A DNA stretch of 64,000 bases. It comes from Actinoplanes regularis (GTDB taxonomy: Bacteria; Actinomycetota; Actinomycetes; Mycobacteriales; Micromonosporaceae). Within the stretch, counting starts at the first letter, position 1. Each line of letters opens with the position of its first letter. Both the position numbers and the translations under genes were made by a program. Location: NCBI RefSeq assembly GCF_900188005.1, contig NZ_FZNR01000003.1:186001-250000 (forward strand), in the 5' to 3' direction. The notes beneath the pieces were generated by a model. The model worked only from the letters and a program-made list of their open reading frames with translations. It had not been told where the DNA came from and ran no database searches. Below are positions 1 to 8,062 of this stretch, one piece after another.

Positions 1-263
1 GGCTGCTTCACCAGCAGCAGTACTTCTACGAGTCGTCCCGGGTGCAGATAGTCCTCGGTGAGCGGCTGTCCGAGATGGCACCGGCCGATGCGGCCGCGAT
101 GGCGGCCGCGCTGCGCCGGGTCAACCTGGGCGACGACTGGCTGCTTCGGAACGCGAGGAAGAGGCTGGCCGAGACCCAGCGGCCGGACGGCGGCTGGGAC
201 AGCAACGAGGGCCCGATCTTCGACGTCAACATCACTCTGACCGCGCTGCGCGCCTGCCGCTGA
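1..263 (+). CDS. C-terminal fragment of a terpenoid-cyclase/prenyltransferase repeat protein
   Basis: The reading frame is open from the window edge (first full codon at 3) to the stop at 261-263, so only about 86 C-terminal residues are seen. They contain a QW-type repeat (QRPDGGWDS) followed by a helix NITLTALRAC, the pattern of alpha/alpha-toroid proteins such as squalene-hopene cyclases and prenyltransferase/squalene-oxidase repeat proteins. The catalytic part lies outside the window, so the reaction cannot be stated. The gene ends just before a strong hairpin shared with the convergent glycosyltransferase gene. Alternatives are other toroid families. Confidence 0.6.
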   Translation, partial: LLHQQQYFYESSRVQIVLGERLSEMAPADAAAMAAALRRVNLGDDWLLRNARKRLAETQRPDGGWDSNEGPIFDVNITLTALRACR

Positions 264-270
264 AACGAAC

Positions 271-304
271 GTGGGCCCGGCCGATCGAGATCGGCCGGGC
301 CCAC
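271..304. terminator. Bidirectional terminator hairpin
   Basis: A perfect 15-bp inverted repeat (271-285 with 290-304, loop CGAG) lies between the stop of the left-edge gene and the stop of the convergent glycosyltransferase gene at 314. There is no T-run on either side, as is common for actinobacterial terminators. It probably ends transcription from both directions. Confidence 0.8.
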
Positions 305-313
305 GGACAGACC

Positions 314-1819
314 TCAGACGGCGAACCCGCGGTGCCGTCGGACCAGCTTGCGCAGCATGAAGACGGTCTGCGAGATGGTGGCGAGGTAGAGGATCGGCCA
401 GCCCAGCGAGAGAATCGCCGACTGGACCCCCACGCTCTGCTGGCTCCACGCGTAGATCGCCCCGCCCAGGACGGCGATCAGCACCACCAGCGGCATCACG
501 TAGGCGGAGCCCTTGCCCTTCTCGGCGTTCGCCTGCGCGGCCCAGTTGTCCTTGTCGGTCTGGGCGAGGAACTGGGTCCAGGCGGAGACGAAGTGGCCCA
601 TCCGGATCCACATGTACAGCTCCGCCGGCAGGAACAGTAGGGCGTAGAGGATGTCCGAAGCGCTCTTGTCCTTCATCGCCAGCGCGAGCCGGAGGTTCAG
701 CAGCGCCGCGACGGCCGGCGGGATCAGCCAGATCGGGTTGAAGACGAACGCGTGGATCGACAGCGCGGCCACCAGCAGCATCAGGAAGCCCAGCCGCGAG
801 GAGATGTTGAAAATCATCGAGATGTTCTCGTACCACCGCAGGCGCAGGTTGGGGTGCAGCGGCTGGCCCTTGTTGTCACCCCGCTGGCCGGGCCAGAAGA
901 GGTCGATGGCGCCGAAGTTCCACTTGACCTGCTGACCGTGCAGCGCGCGGAGGTTCGTCATCGGACCCACGAAGGCACGGGCGGTGGCGCTGATCTTGGT
1001 GCTGAAGCCGGCGTCCTTGATCTGGAGCGACAGCTTGCTGTCCTCCACCTCGCTGTCACGGACCCACGGCGCCTGCTGGTGGTGGCGGACCATCACCATC
1101 TCCAGCGCCCGCATGCTGAACAGGCTGCACTGCCCGCCCAGCACGGCCATGTTGCGGCCACGCAGGAGGTTGTCCATGTTGAAGGCGCCGAACTGCGCCC
1201 GCTGGCCGGCGACCAGGAAGCGGGCCATCAGTCCGCGGTACCGGCTCTTGTCGATGGTGTAGATGGCGCTCAGCCCGCCGATCCGCGGGTCGTCCGTCAT
1301 TTCCAGCTCGAGCCGCTCCACCGTGTCGCGGGCCAGCGTCGTGTCGCCGTCCACGCCCAGGATGTAGTCGTAGCCGCGGGACAGGAAGTAGCCGTAGTTG
1401 AGGGCTCCGACCTTCTTGTCCGGGTTCACGCCCATGTCGTGGACGTGGACCGTCGTGGTGAACTCCTCGCCCTTCACGGTCCGGGTGTGGTAACCCTCGA
1501 AGCCGCGGGCGATCTCGGGGGTGTCGTCATCGGTGTTGTTGATGATGACGTGGATGACGTCCGGGAGCCGCGTCTGGGCGAGGAGGCTCTTCAGGACGTC
1601 GCCGATGGTCTCCTGCTCGTTGTAGCAGGGGATGATGCAGCTGATGGTGGCGTGCCGGGGCCGGGCGGCGGCGACCTGGTCGGCGACCACCTCCGCGGCC
1701 TCCAGAACGGCCAGCTGTGGCACGGCGGGCGGGAGCGCCAGCGTCCCCGCCTTGGCGCTGCGGGGCAGCAGGATTCGGCGGTCGGTAGCTCGGCGAAGGC
1801 CGGGACTTCTCTCGGTCAT
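314..1819 (-). CDS. Membrane-bound family 2 glycosyltransferase
   Basis: A 501-residue processive-type GT2 enzyme, probably making or exporting an extracellular polysaccharide. The cytoplasmic catalytic domain has the nucleotide-sugar fold start IPCYNEQE (about 63-70), a DxD motif in GVDGDT (155-160), the acidic base in SEVEDSK (256-262) and QQVKW (296-300), which corresponds to the QxxRW motif of cellulose/hyaluronan synthases with K for R. About four membrane segments follow between residues 330 and 495. The ATG overlaps the stop of the upstream lipoprotein gene (ATGA), so the two are translationally coupled. The donor sugar and polymer are unknown. Confidence 0.85.
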   Translation of the reverse strand: MTERSPGLRRATDRRILLPRSAKAGTLALPPAVPQLAVLEAAEVVADQVAAARPRHATISCIIPCYNEQETIGDVLKSLLAQTRLPDVIHVIINNTDDDTPEIARGFEGYHTRTVKGEEFTTTVHVHDMGVNPDKKVGALNYGYFLSRGYDYILGVDGDTTLARDTVERLELEMTDDPRIGGLSAIYTIDKSRYRGLMARFLVAGQRAQFGAFNMDNLLRGRNMAVLGGQCSLFSMRALEMVMVRHHQQAPWVRDSEVEDSKLSLQIKDAGFSTKISATARAFVGPMTNLRALHGQQVKWNFGAIDLFWPGQRGDNKGQPLHPNLRLRWYENISMIFNISSRLGFLMLLVAALSIHAFVFNPIWLIPPAVAALLNLRLALAMKDKSASDILYALLFLPAELYMWIRMGHFVSAWTQFLAQTDKDNWAAQANAEKGKGSAYVMPLVVLIAVLGGAIYAWSQQSVGVQSAILSLGWPILYLATISQTVFMLRKLVRRHRGFAV

Positions 1820-2439
1820 CGTGTGGTGCCATTCGTCAGCAGCGGCAGGGTCAGGGTGTCCAGGGCGGTGGAACGGTAGTAGCTGTTCGACTTCGGGGTG
1901 GTCTCCACCAGGAGATCCAGCCGAACGGAGAGCGTGAGCGCCGCTGCTCCCGCTGTCGCCGCCGGCAGCGTCACCACCGTGTTGTAGGGGTACGGCGGAG
2001 TGACGTCGAACTGGCCGCTGTCGGTGGCGACCGTGTCCCGCTTCGTGCCGTCGTCCTGGATCACCTCGAAGGTGCTGACGGTGACGCGGTGGGTGCTGTC
2101 GGCGTCCTCGATGTGCGCGGAGACATTGATCGTCTTGATCGACTCGGCGGTGTAGAGCTTGGCATTGTCCGCGGTCCAGTAGGTCAGCTGGACCGAGAAG
2201 TTGCCCTGCTTGAGGCGGTGGGTGACCGTGCCGGGGTCCAGCGCGCCGCTGGCCCGAGCCGGTACGGCGACCGACGCGCTCGTCGAGGGCGCGGGTTCGG
2301 CACCGGAGTTGCTGGTCGGCTTGTCGTCGACCAGCGGCCTACTGCTGCTGGTCAGCTGTTCGAGGCTGTCGCAGCCGGTCAGGCTGCCACAGAGCACAGC
2401 GGCTGCGATGCCGACTGCCACACTTCGGGGGAGACGCAC
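1816..2439 (-). CDS. Putative lipoprotein preceding the glycosyltransferase
   Basis: I start this gene at the GTG at 2439. From there the product begins with a basic residue, a hydrophobic stretch and a lipobox (CGSLTGC), a typical lipoprotein signal, and a purine-rich GCGAGAG stands about 8 bases upstream. The frame is open further upstream, but that extension shows no sensible protein features. The mature part is Ser/Thr/Ala-rich and then beta-rich, about 207 residues in all, with no family I recognise. The 4-bp overlap with the GT2 gene suggests it works with the polysaccharide synthase at the outer face of the membrane. Confidence 0.7.
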   Translation of the reverse strand: MRLPRSVAVGIAAAVLCGSLTGCDSLEQLTSSSRPLVDDKPTSNSGAEPAPSTSASVAVPARASGALDPGTVTHRLKQGNFSVQLTYWTADNAKLYTAESIKTINVSAHIEDADSTHRVTVSTFEVIQDDGTKRDTVATDSGQFDVTPPYPYNTVVTLPAATAGAAALTLSVRLDLLVETTPKSNSYYRSTALDTLTLPLLTNGTTR

Positions 2440-2820
2440 TAGTGATCTCTCGCTTCGGGATCCGGCTGACGACTGCTGGCGCTGCGCCTGATCGGAGACG
2501 TAGTGCAAGAGCCGCGGCGGGGCCGCAGCTCTTGCACTGTTGGCTCGACCTCTCCCCAATCGGTGCAAGGGTTCGCACCGAATCGCTTGCTCAGCAGCGT
2601 GTTGCCGCTCGTGACGGCATGTCGGTTGCCAGTGGGGAGGTCGCCGAGCAAAGTCGGCAAACCGTTCTGCAACCTGAGCGATCCCGTCGCTCAACCGAGG
2701 ATCGGGCACCTTCGGCCGACGCTCATCGCCGTACGGACGGATGGCTTTATCTGTTGATATTTCGGGTGTCAGCCGATCGGCCGACGCCGCGGCGAACCGC
2801 GGGCCGGCCGATGAGATCGT
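2440..2820 (-). promoter_or_regulatory. Upstream region with several dyads, possible structured leader
   Basis: This 381-bp gap between proA and the lipoprotein gene has no convincing gene. Read on the minus strand towards the lipoprotein start it contains: a 7-bp hairpin (2693-2687/2681-2675); a long-range 11-bp complementarity between 2633-2643 and 2546-2558 (two extra bases on one side) that would close a loop of about 75 bases; a 6-bp hairpin (2580-2575/2566-2561); and a 17-bp hairpin with one mismatch (2538-2522/2518-2502). The last one may be a terminator for proBA or an attenuator for the glycosyltransferase operon. I do not recognise a known riboswitch consensus. Confidence 0.4.
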
Positions 2821-4062
2821 CTAGCGGGTGTGGCCGTTGCCGGTGACGATGTACTTCGTCGAGGTCAGCTCCGGCAGGCCCATCGGGCCGCGCGCGTGCA
2901 GTTTCTGGGTGCTGATGCCGATCTCCGCGCCGAACCCGAACTCGCCACCGTCGGTGAACCGGGTCGACGCGTTCACCATCACCGCGGCCGCGTCGACTCC
3001 GGCCACGAAGCGCCGGGTGGCGCCGACCGACTCGCTGACGATCGCCTCGGTGTGCCCGGTCCCGTGCCGCCGGATGTGGTCCAGCGCGTCGTCGAGCGAG
3101 TCCACGACCGCGACCGCGATGTCGGCGGAGAGGTACTCCGTGTCCCAGTCCTGGTCAGTGGCGGCGATCACCGCGTCGCTGTAACCGGCCACCCGGGCGT
3201 CGCCGTGCACGGTCACGCCCCTGGCCGCCAGTTCCTCCAGCACCAGGGGCAGGAACGAGTCCGCGATCTCGATGTGCACCAGCAGCGACTCGGCGGCGTT
3301 GCAGACCGAGTTCCGCTGGGTCTTCGAGTTGATCGTGATGGCGAGCGCCTTCTCCAGGTCGGCGGCGGCGTCGACGTACACGTGGCAGTTGCCCACCCCG
3401 GTCTCGATCACCGGCACCGTGGACTGCTCGACCACCGTCCTGATCAGGTCGGCGCCGCCGCGCGGGATCAGCACGTCGACCAGGCCGCGGGCACGCATCA
3501 GGTCCTTCACCGAGTCGCGGGTGGTGGCGTCCAGCAGCTGGATGGTGTTGGTGGGCAGGCCGGCGTCGGCGACCGCCTTGCGCAGCACCGAGACGATCGC
3601 CGCGTTCGACGAGAAGGCCGAGCGGGAGCCGCGCAGCAGGGCCGCGTTGCCGGACTTGAGGCAGATGCCGGCGGCGTCCGCGGTCACGTTCGGCCGACCC
3701 TCGTAGATCATGCCGACCACGCCGAACGGCACCCGGACCTGCCGCAGCTCCAGGCCGTTGGCGAGGGTGGAGCCGCGCACCACGTCACCGATCGGGTCCG
3801 GCAGGGCGGCGAGCTGGCGCAGCCCGTCGGCCATCGCGGCGACCCGCTCCGGGTTCAGCGCGAGCCGGTCGATGATCGCCTCCGAGGTGCCGTCCTGCCG
3901 GGCGTTGGCGATGTCGACGGCGTTCGCCGCGATGATGTCGTCGGTCCGTTCGACCAGGCGGTCGGCCATCAGCAGCAGAGCCGCGTCCTTCTCCGCACGG
4001 GTGGCCCCGGCGAGGTCGATAGCGGCAATCCTGCCCGCAGCAGCCTGCTCCAGCACGCTCAT
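2821..4062 (-). CDS. proA: Gamma-glutamyl phosphate reductase
   Basis: Second enzyme of proline synthesis: NADPH-dependent reduction of gamma-glutamyl phosphate to glutamate semialdehyde. The 413 residues match full-length ProA. The signature [17 protein letters not shown] lies at 111-127 and the catalytic cysteine is Cys254 in [11 protein letters not shown]. The start MSVLEQ follows the proB stop by 11 bp, so the two genes form a proB-proA operon, as expected for enzymes that pass a labile intermediate between them. No defect is visible. Confidence 0.97.
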   Translation of the reverse strand: MSVLEQAAAGRIAAIDLAGATRAEKDAALLLMADRLVERTDDIIAANAVDIANARQDGTSEAIIDRLALNPERVAAMADGLRQLAALPDPIGDVVRGSTLANGLELRQVRVPFGVVGMIYEGRPNVTADAAGICLKSGNAALLRGSRSAFSSNAAIVSVLRKAVADAGLPTNTIQLLDATTRDSVKDLMRARGLVDVLIPRGGADLIRTVVEQSTVPVIETGVGNCHVYVDAAADLEKALAITINSKTQRNSVCNAAESLLVHIEIADSFLPLVLEELAARGVTVHGDARVAGYSDAVIAATDQDWDTEYLSADIAVAVVDSLDDALDHIRRHGTGHTEAIVSESVGATRRFVAGVDAAAVMVNASTRFTDGGEFGFGAEIGISTQKLHARGPMGLPELTSTKYIVTGNGHTR

Positions 4063-4073
4063 GGCAAACCTCT

Positions 4074-5195
4074 CTACAGCAGCACGAGGTCGTCGCGGTG
4101 GACGACCTCTCTTTCATAGCCCGGCCCCAGCTCCGCGGCCAGCTCCGGAGTGGACCGCCCGAGCAGGGCCGGCAGCTCCACGGCGTCGTAGTTGACCAGC
4201 CCACGCGCCACCGGCGTGCCCGAGCCGGCGTCGACCAGGTCGACCGGGTCGCCGGCCGCGAACGAACCGTCCACCGCGGTGATCCCGGCCGGCAGCAGCG
4301 ACATGCGCCGGGCCACCACCGCGGCGACCGCGCCCTGGTCCAGGTGCAGCCGGCCGCGCGGGGCGGTGGCGTGGGCCAGCCAGAACAGCCGGGCGGCGGG
4401 CCGGCTGGCGGCGGCCTCGAAGAGGGTGCCGACCTCGTCACCGGCGAGCGCGGGCGCGGCCAGCGGGGCGGCGGTCAGCACCACCGGGATGCCGAAGCCG
4501 GTGGCGATCCGGGCCGCCTCGACCTTGGTGACCATGCCGCCGGTGCCGACCCCGGACTTGCCGGCCGTGCCGATGGTGACCCCGGCGAGGTCGGAGTCGT
4601 CGCGGACCAGCGGGATCCGCCGCGAGGCCGGGTCGGAGGGGCTGCCGGTGTAGAGCGCGTCCACATCGGAGAGCAGGACCAGCAGGTCCGCGTCGACCAG
4701 GGCGGCGACCAGCGCGGCCAGCCGGTCGTTGTCGCCGAACCGGATCTCCTCGGTGGCGACCGTGTCGTTCTCGTTCACGATCGGCAGCGCGCCCAGGTCG
4801 AGGAGCTTCCGCAAGGTCTGGTACGCGTTCCGGTAGTGCACCCGCCGCGTCACGTCGTCGACGGTGAGCAGCACCTGCGCGACGGTCAGACCGTGCCGGG
4901 CGAAGCCGGCCGTGTACCGCCCGATCAGCAGGCCCTGGCCGACCGCGGCGGCGGCCTGCTGGGTGGCCAGGTCACGCGGCCGGCGTGGCAGTCGCAGCGG
5001 GGCCAGCCCGGCGGCGATCGCGCCGCTGGAGACCAGAACCACCTCTCGACCCTCGCCGGCCAGTCCGCCCAGGGTGTCGACCAGGGTGCCGACCCGCTGC
5101 TCGTCGATGCCACCCGCCGTGGTGGTCAGCGAGGACGACCCCACCTTGACCACGATCCGGCGCGCACCGGTCACCAATTCCCGCACTCGACCCAT
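4074..5195 (-). CDS. proB: Glutamate 5-kinase
   Basis: First, feedback-controlled step of proline synthesis: ATP-dependent phosphorylation of glutamate. The product (373 residues) has the amino-acid kinase domain ([11 protein letters not shown] near the N terminus, [11 protein letters not shown] in the middle, [12 protein letters not shown] later) and a C-terminal PUA domain (from about [11 protein letters not shown] to the end). The frame is open to 5255, but I choose ATG 5195 because the longer form would run over the divergent repair gene and its promoter and adds a non-conserved N-terminal tail. Operon with proA. Confidence 0.93.
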   Translation of the reverse strand: MGRVRELVTGARRIVVKVGSSSLTTTAGGIDEQRVGTLVDTLGGLAGEGREVVLVSSGAIAAGLAPLRLPRRPRDLATQQAAAAVGQGLLIGRYTAGFARHGLTVAQVLLTVDDVTRRVHYRNAYQTLRKLLDLGALPIVNENDTVATEEIRFGDNDRLAALVAALVDADLLVLLSDVDALYTGSPSDPASRRIPLVRDDSDLAGVTIGTAGKSGVGTGGMVTKVEAARIATGFGIPVVLTAAPLAAPALAGDEVGTLFEAAASRPAARLFWLAHATAPRGRLHLDQGAVAAVVARRMSLLPAGITAVDGSFAAGDPVDLVDAGSGTPVARGLVNYDAVELPALLGRSTPELAAELGPGYEREVVHRDDLVLL

Positions 5196-5248
5196 TCTGC
5201 TCGGCTGCCCCGTGAGGAACGGTTCCGGTTCCCATATCGTGGCCGGTG

Positions 5249-5572
5249 ATGACACCCCAGGAGTACGTCGAAGAGGTTCTCGAACTGGTCGAGCGCATCC
5301 CGGAGGGCCGGGTGATGTCGTACGGCGCGATAGCCGACGCCTTGGCCGAGCGTTCCGGCCGCAACTCGCCCCGCCAGATCGGGACCATCATGGCCCGGCA
5401 CGGCGGTGGGGTTCCATGGCACCGGGTGGTGAACAGTGCCGGGCGGCTGCCACCCGGGCACGAGCGGGAGGCACGGGCACGACTGCTGTCCGAGGGCGTA
5501 CCGTTGCGCGGCGACCGGGTATTGATCGAAGAGGCCGGGTGGACACCTGATGCAGACCGGACAGGCGAGTAA
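5249..5572 (+). CDS. Alkyltransferase-like DNA repair protein (ATL)
   Basis: A 107-residue protein of the MGMT/Ada C-terminal fold. The active-site motif of true methyltransferases, PCHRV, here reads PWHRV (56-60), so the acceptor cysteine is replaced by Trp57. This is the hallmark of alkyltransferase-like proteins, which bind O6-alkylguanine and hand it to nucleotide excision repair instead of removing the alkyl group. A -10 box TATCGT (5235-5240) lies 8 bases before the ATG, which points to a leaderless mRNA; a GTG at 5246 is the other possible start. It overlaps the next gene by 23 bp. Confidence 0.88.
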   Translation: MTPQEYVEEVLELVERIPEGRVMSYGAIADALAERSGRNSPRQIGTIMARHGGGVPWHRVVNSAGRLPPGHEREARARLLSEGVPLRGDRVLIEEAGWTPDADRTGE

Positions 5573-6356
5573 GACCGCGTACAGCGCGGCGCGTTATCGC
5601 GCCGCCCACCAGGTGCTGGAGCAGGGTTCGGTCTTCCGGGACCCGCTCGCCCTGCGGATGCTCGGCGCGGATGTAGAGGACCTGCACGCCGACGCGCCCC
5701 GGCGCGGGATGCGGATGTTCATCGCGGCCCGGCACCGGTTCGCCGAGGATCATCTGGCCGCCGCGGTGAGCCGTGGGATCGGTCAGGTGGTCGTCCTCGG
5801 GGCCGGGCTGGACACGTTCGCCTACCGCAACCCCCACCCGGGGCTGCGGGTGGTCGAGGTCGATCACCCGGACACCCAGGAGTGGAAGCGTCAGCGGCTG
5901 GCCGAAGCGGGCGTCACCATTCCGGGCGGCATGCGCCACGTCGGCGTCGATTTCGAGCGGGAGAGCCTCGCCGACCGCCTGCGGCTCGACGCGCCCGCGT
6001 TCTTCCTGTGGCTCGGCGTCGTGCCCTACCTGACGTCCGAGGCGTTCGCCCAGACGCTCGGCTTCATCGCCGGGCGGGCCGGTAACGAGGTGGTCTTCGA
6101 CTACGCGCAGTCGCCGGAGCGGATGCCGGCCGAGCGCCGGGCCGCCCTGGAGGCCCGGGCCGCCCGGGTCGCCAAGATCGGTGAACCGTGGCTGACCTTC
6201 TTCGAGCCCGAGGAGATCGCGGCGGATCTGGCGGAGCGCGGCTTCGGCGAGGTCGAGGACCTGGGCCCGGCGGGCCTGGCGGCACGCTTCTTCAACCGCC
6301 CCGACGTCGCGCCGGAGACCCCGGGCGGCCACGTCCTGCACGCGAGGCGCCGCTAG
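5550..6356 (+). CDS. SAM-dependent methyltransferase, LCMT/PPM1-like family
   Basis: A 268-residue class I methyltransferase of the leucine-carboxyl-methyltransferase-like group that is expanded in actinobacteria. The SAM-binding loop is VVLGAGLDTFAYR (81-93), the acidic residue follows in VVEVDHP (101-107), and FLWLGVVPYLT is the post-II motif. The N-terminal KTAYSAARYRAAH and DPLALRMLG stretches are typical of the family. The substrate is unknown; in this family it is usually a small molecule or carboxylate. It starts inside the repair gene (23-bp overlap), so the two are co-translated, and it ends in a 4-bp convergent overlap with the TetR gene. Confidence 0.85.
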   Translation: MQTGQASKTAYSAARYRAAHQVLEQGSVFRDPLALRMLGADVEDLHADAPRRGMRMFIAARHRFAEDHLAAAVSRGIGQVVVLGAGLDTFAYRNPHPGLRVVEVDHPDTQEWKRQRLAEAGVTIPGGMRHVGVDFERESLADRLRLDAPAFFLWLGVVPYLTSEAFAQTLGFIAGRAGNEVVFDYAQSPERMPAERRAALEARAARVAKIGEPWLTFFEPEEIAADLAERGFGEVEDLGPAGLAARFFNRPDVAPETPGGHVLHARRR

Positions 6357-7036
6357 GCGAGCCCGGCGAAGGCGGCGGTGGCCCGCGCCTGCCACTCGAA
6401 GAAGCCCCGGCGGTCTTCGTCGATCGACTTGTTGAGCTGCCCGAACAGCTCCGCGCTGATCGCGCCGCAGAGGTGCACGAAGCCGTACATCGTCGCGCCC
6501 ACCAGGTGCGCCGGCACCCCGGGCCCGAAGTGCGCGGCGACCGCGGCCATCTCCTCCCCGAACCGCCCGGCGGGTTGTTCCGGCACCGAGGTGAGCCGGC
6601 CCTCGGCGAGCGCGTCCCGCAGCACCCCGGCGAGCAGCATGATCACCCGGGTGGCCGGCACGACGGTGTCCTGCGGCGCCTCGTACCCGGGGACCGGGCT
6701 GCCGTAGATCAGCGCCCACTGATGCGGGTTGGCCAGCGCCCAGTCGCGGACCGCGTGCCCGATCGCCACCCATCGCTCGGCGGGGTCCGCCTGGGCGGCC
6801 GCGACCTGCTCGGCCGTCGAACCGACCGCGTCGTACGCGTCGATGATCAGCGCGGTGAGCAACTCGTCCCGGCTGGCGAAGTAGCGGTACACCGCGGACG
6901 AGGCCATGCCCAGGTCGCGGGCGACCGCCCGTAACGAAAGGTTCGCCCCGTCAGTTGCCAGGTGGCGCCGGGCCACCTGCTTGATCTCTTCGGTCATCTC
7001 GGCCCGGACCCGGGCGCGCAGGTTGGCGGCTTTCAT
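6353..7036 (-). CDS. TetR-family transcriptional regulator
   Basis: A 227-residue repressor. The N-terminal helix-turn-helix LSLRAVARDLGMASSAVYRYF (about 33-53) is a textbook TetR motif; the C-terminal half, with GFVHLCGAISAELFG, resembles the WHG-type ligand domain. I use ATG 7036; longer forms would extend across the operator region. It is divergent from the SDR gene at 7137. Two copies of a near-identical palindrome lie between the two genes (7057-7069, 7110-7122), so it probably represses both itself and the SDR gene. The ligand is unknown. Confidence 0.9.
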   Translation of the reverse strand: MKAANLRARVRAEMTEEIKQVARRHLATDGANLSLRAVARDLGMASSAVYRYFASRDELLTALIIDAYDAVGSTAEQVAAAQADPAERWVAIGHAVRDWALANPHQWALIYGSPVPGYEAPQDTVVPATRVIMLLAGVLRDALAEGRLTSVPEQPAGRFGEEMAAVAAHFGPGVPAHLVGATMYGFVHLCGAISAELFGQLNKSIDEDRRGFFEWQARATAAFAGLA

Positions 7037-7056
7037 GGTGCCAGTGTGCCACAACG

Positions 7057-7069
7057 AGAGCAGTGCTCT
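7057..7069. promoter_or_regulatory. TetR operator, copy 1
   Basis: AGAGCAGTGCTCT is a 6+1+6 palindrome lying about 20 bp from the start of the TetR gene. Its near copy sits 53 bp away next to the SDR gene. Spacing and symmetry fit the binding site of a homodimeric TetR protein. Confidence 0.75.
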
Positions 7070-7109
7070 TGCGGACCTGCGGAACATGTGGAACAGTTGC
7101 CCTCAGCAG

Positions 7110-7122
7110 AGAGCAGTGCTCA
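7110..7122. promoter_or_regulatory. TetR operator, copy 2
   Basis: AGAGCAGTGCTCA repeats 12 of 13 bases of copy 1 and lies immediately before the ribosome binding site AAAGGAG (7124-7130) of the SDR gene, where bound repressor would block transcription. Confidence 0.75.
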
Positions 7123-7136
7123 CAAAGGAGATCGCT

Positions 7137-8060
7137 ATGCATGTCATCGTCGGTTCCGGTGCGATCGGCTCCCATGTCGCCCGCATCCTCGTCGAGAGAG
7201 GCGAGCGGGTCCGCGTCATCACGCGTGGCGGCAGCGGCCCGGAGAGCCCCCAGGTCGAGCGGGTCGCCGCGGACGCCTCCGACGCCGGCCGGCTGATCGA
7301 GCTGACCCGGGACGCCGAGGTGATCTACAACTGCGCCAACCCGAAGTACACCGAGTGGGCCGACAAGTGGTTCCCGATGAACGACGCGATGATCGCCGCG
7401 GCCAAGGCCTCCGGCGCCGTCTACGCGATCACCGGCAACCTGTACGGGTACGGTCCGCAGACCGACGGCCGGATGACCGAGCACACCCCGCTCACCGCGG
7501 TCGGCCGCAAGGGCAAGATCCGGATCAAGATGTGGCAGGACGCGCTGGCCAGCGGCGTCCGCACGATCGAGGTCCGCGGCTCGGACTATGTCGGAGCCGG
7601 TGCGGCCAGCGTCTTCTCGCTCGTGCTCCTGCCGGCCATCCACAAGGGCCGCGCCGCGTGGGGCCCGGCGAACATGGACATGCCGCACACCTTCACCTAC
7701 ACCGGCGACATGGCCCGGACGCTGGTCACGCTGGCGCGCGACGAGCGGGCGTGGGGCCAGGCCTGGCACGTGCCCTCACCCGCCCCGATCACCATCCGCC
7801 AGATGGCCGCGCGGTACTGCGAGATCGCCGGCGTGCCGCAGGTGAAGGTGCACAGCCTCCCGCGCCTCGTGATGCGCGCGGCCGGCCTGGCCGTCCCGAT
7901 GGCCCGCGAGGTGGCCGAGATGGATTACCAGTTCTACGCGCCGTTCCACATGGACAGCACGCACACCGAGCGCACCTTCGACCTGGCCCCGACCGACCTG
8001 GACGTGGCGCTGCGGGAGGTCGCCGACGACGCCGTGGCGACCGCCGCCCGCCGGATGTGA
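7137..8060 (+). CDS. Atypical NAD(P)-binding SDR / epimerase-like protein
   Basis: 307 residues with a Rossmann N terminus (MHVIVGSGAIGSHVA, GxGxxG at 6-11) and the layout of extended NAD-dependent epimerase/dehydratases. The usual YxxxK catalytic pair is not evident: where it would be expected the sequence reads GRKGKIRIKMW. It is therefore better called atypical SDR, perhaps an NmrA-like sensor or a reductase using other residues. ATG 7137 is preceded by a strong AAAGGAG site. It is divergent from the TetR gene and probably its regulatory target. Confidence 0.82.
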   Translation: MHVIVGSGAIGSHVARILVERGERVRVITRGGSGPESPQVERVAADASDAGRLIELTRDAEVIYNCANPKYTEWADKWFPMNDAMIAAAKASGAVYAITGNLYGYGPQTDGRMTEHTPLTAVGRKGKIRIKMWQDALASGVRTIEVRGSDYVGAGAASVFSLVLLPAIHKGRAAWGPANMDMPHTFTYTGDMARTLVTLARDERAWGQAWHVPSPAPITIRQMAARYCEIAGVPQVKVHSLPRLVMRAAGLAVPMAREVAEMDYQFYAPFHMDSTHTERTFDLAPTDLDVALREVADDAVATAARRM

Positions 8061-8062
8061 GG

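Noticed and set aside
2502..2700. Known riboswitch (c-di-GMP-I, c-di-AMP ydaO, cobalamin) before the GT2 operon
   Set aside because: The conserved core bases of these classes are not found, so I only report an unassigned structured region.
5249..5572. Inactive or broken MGMT gene
   Set aside because: The Cys to Trp change in an otherwise intact PWHRV motif is the defining feature of functional alkyltransferase-like proteins.
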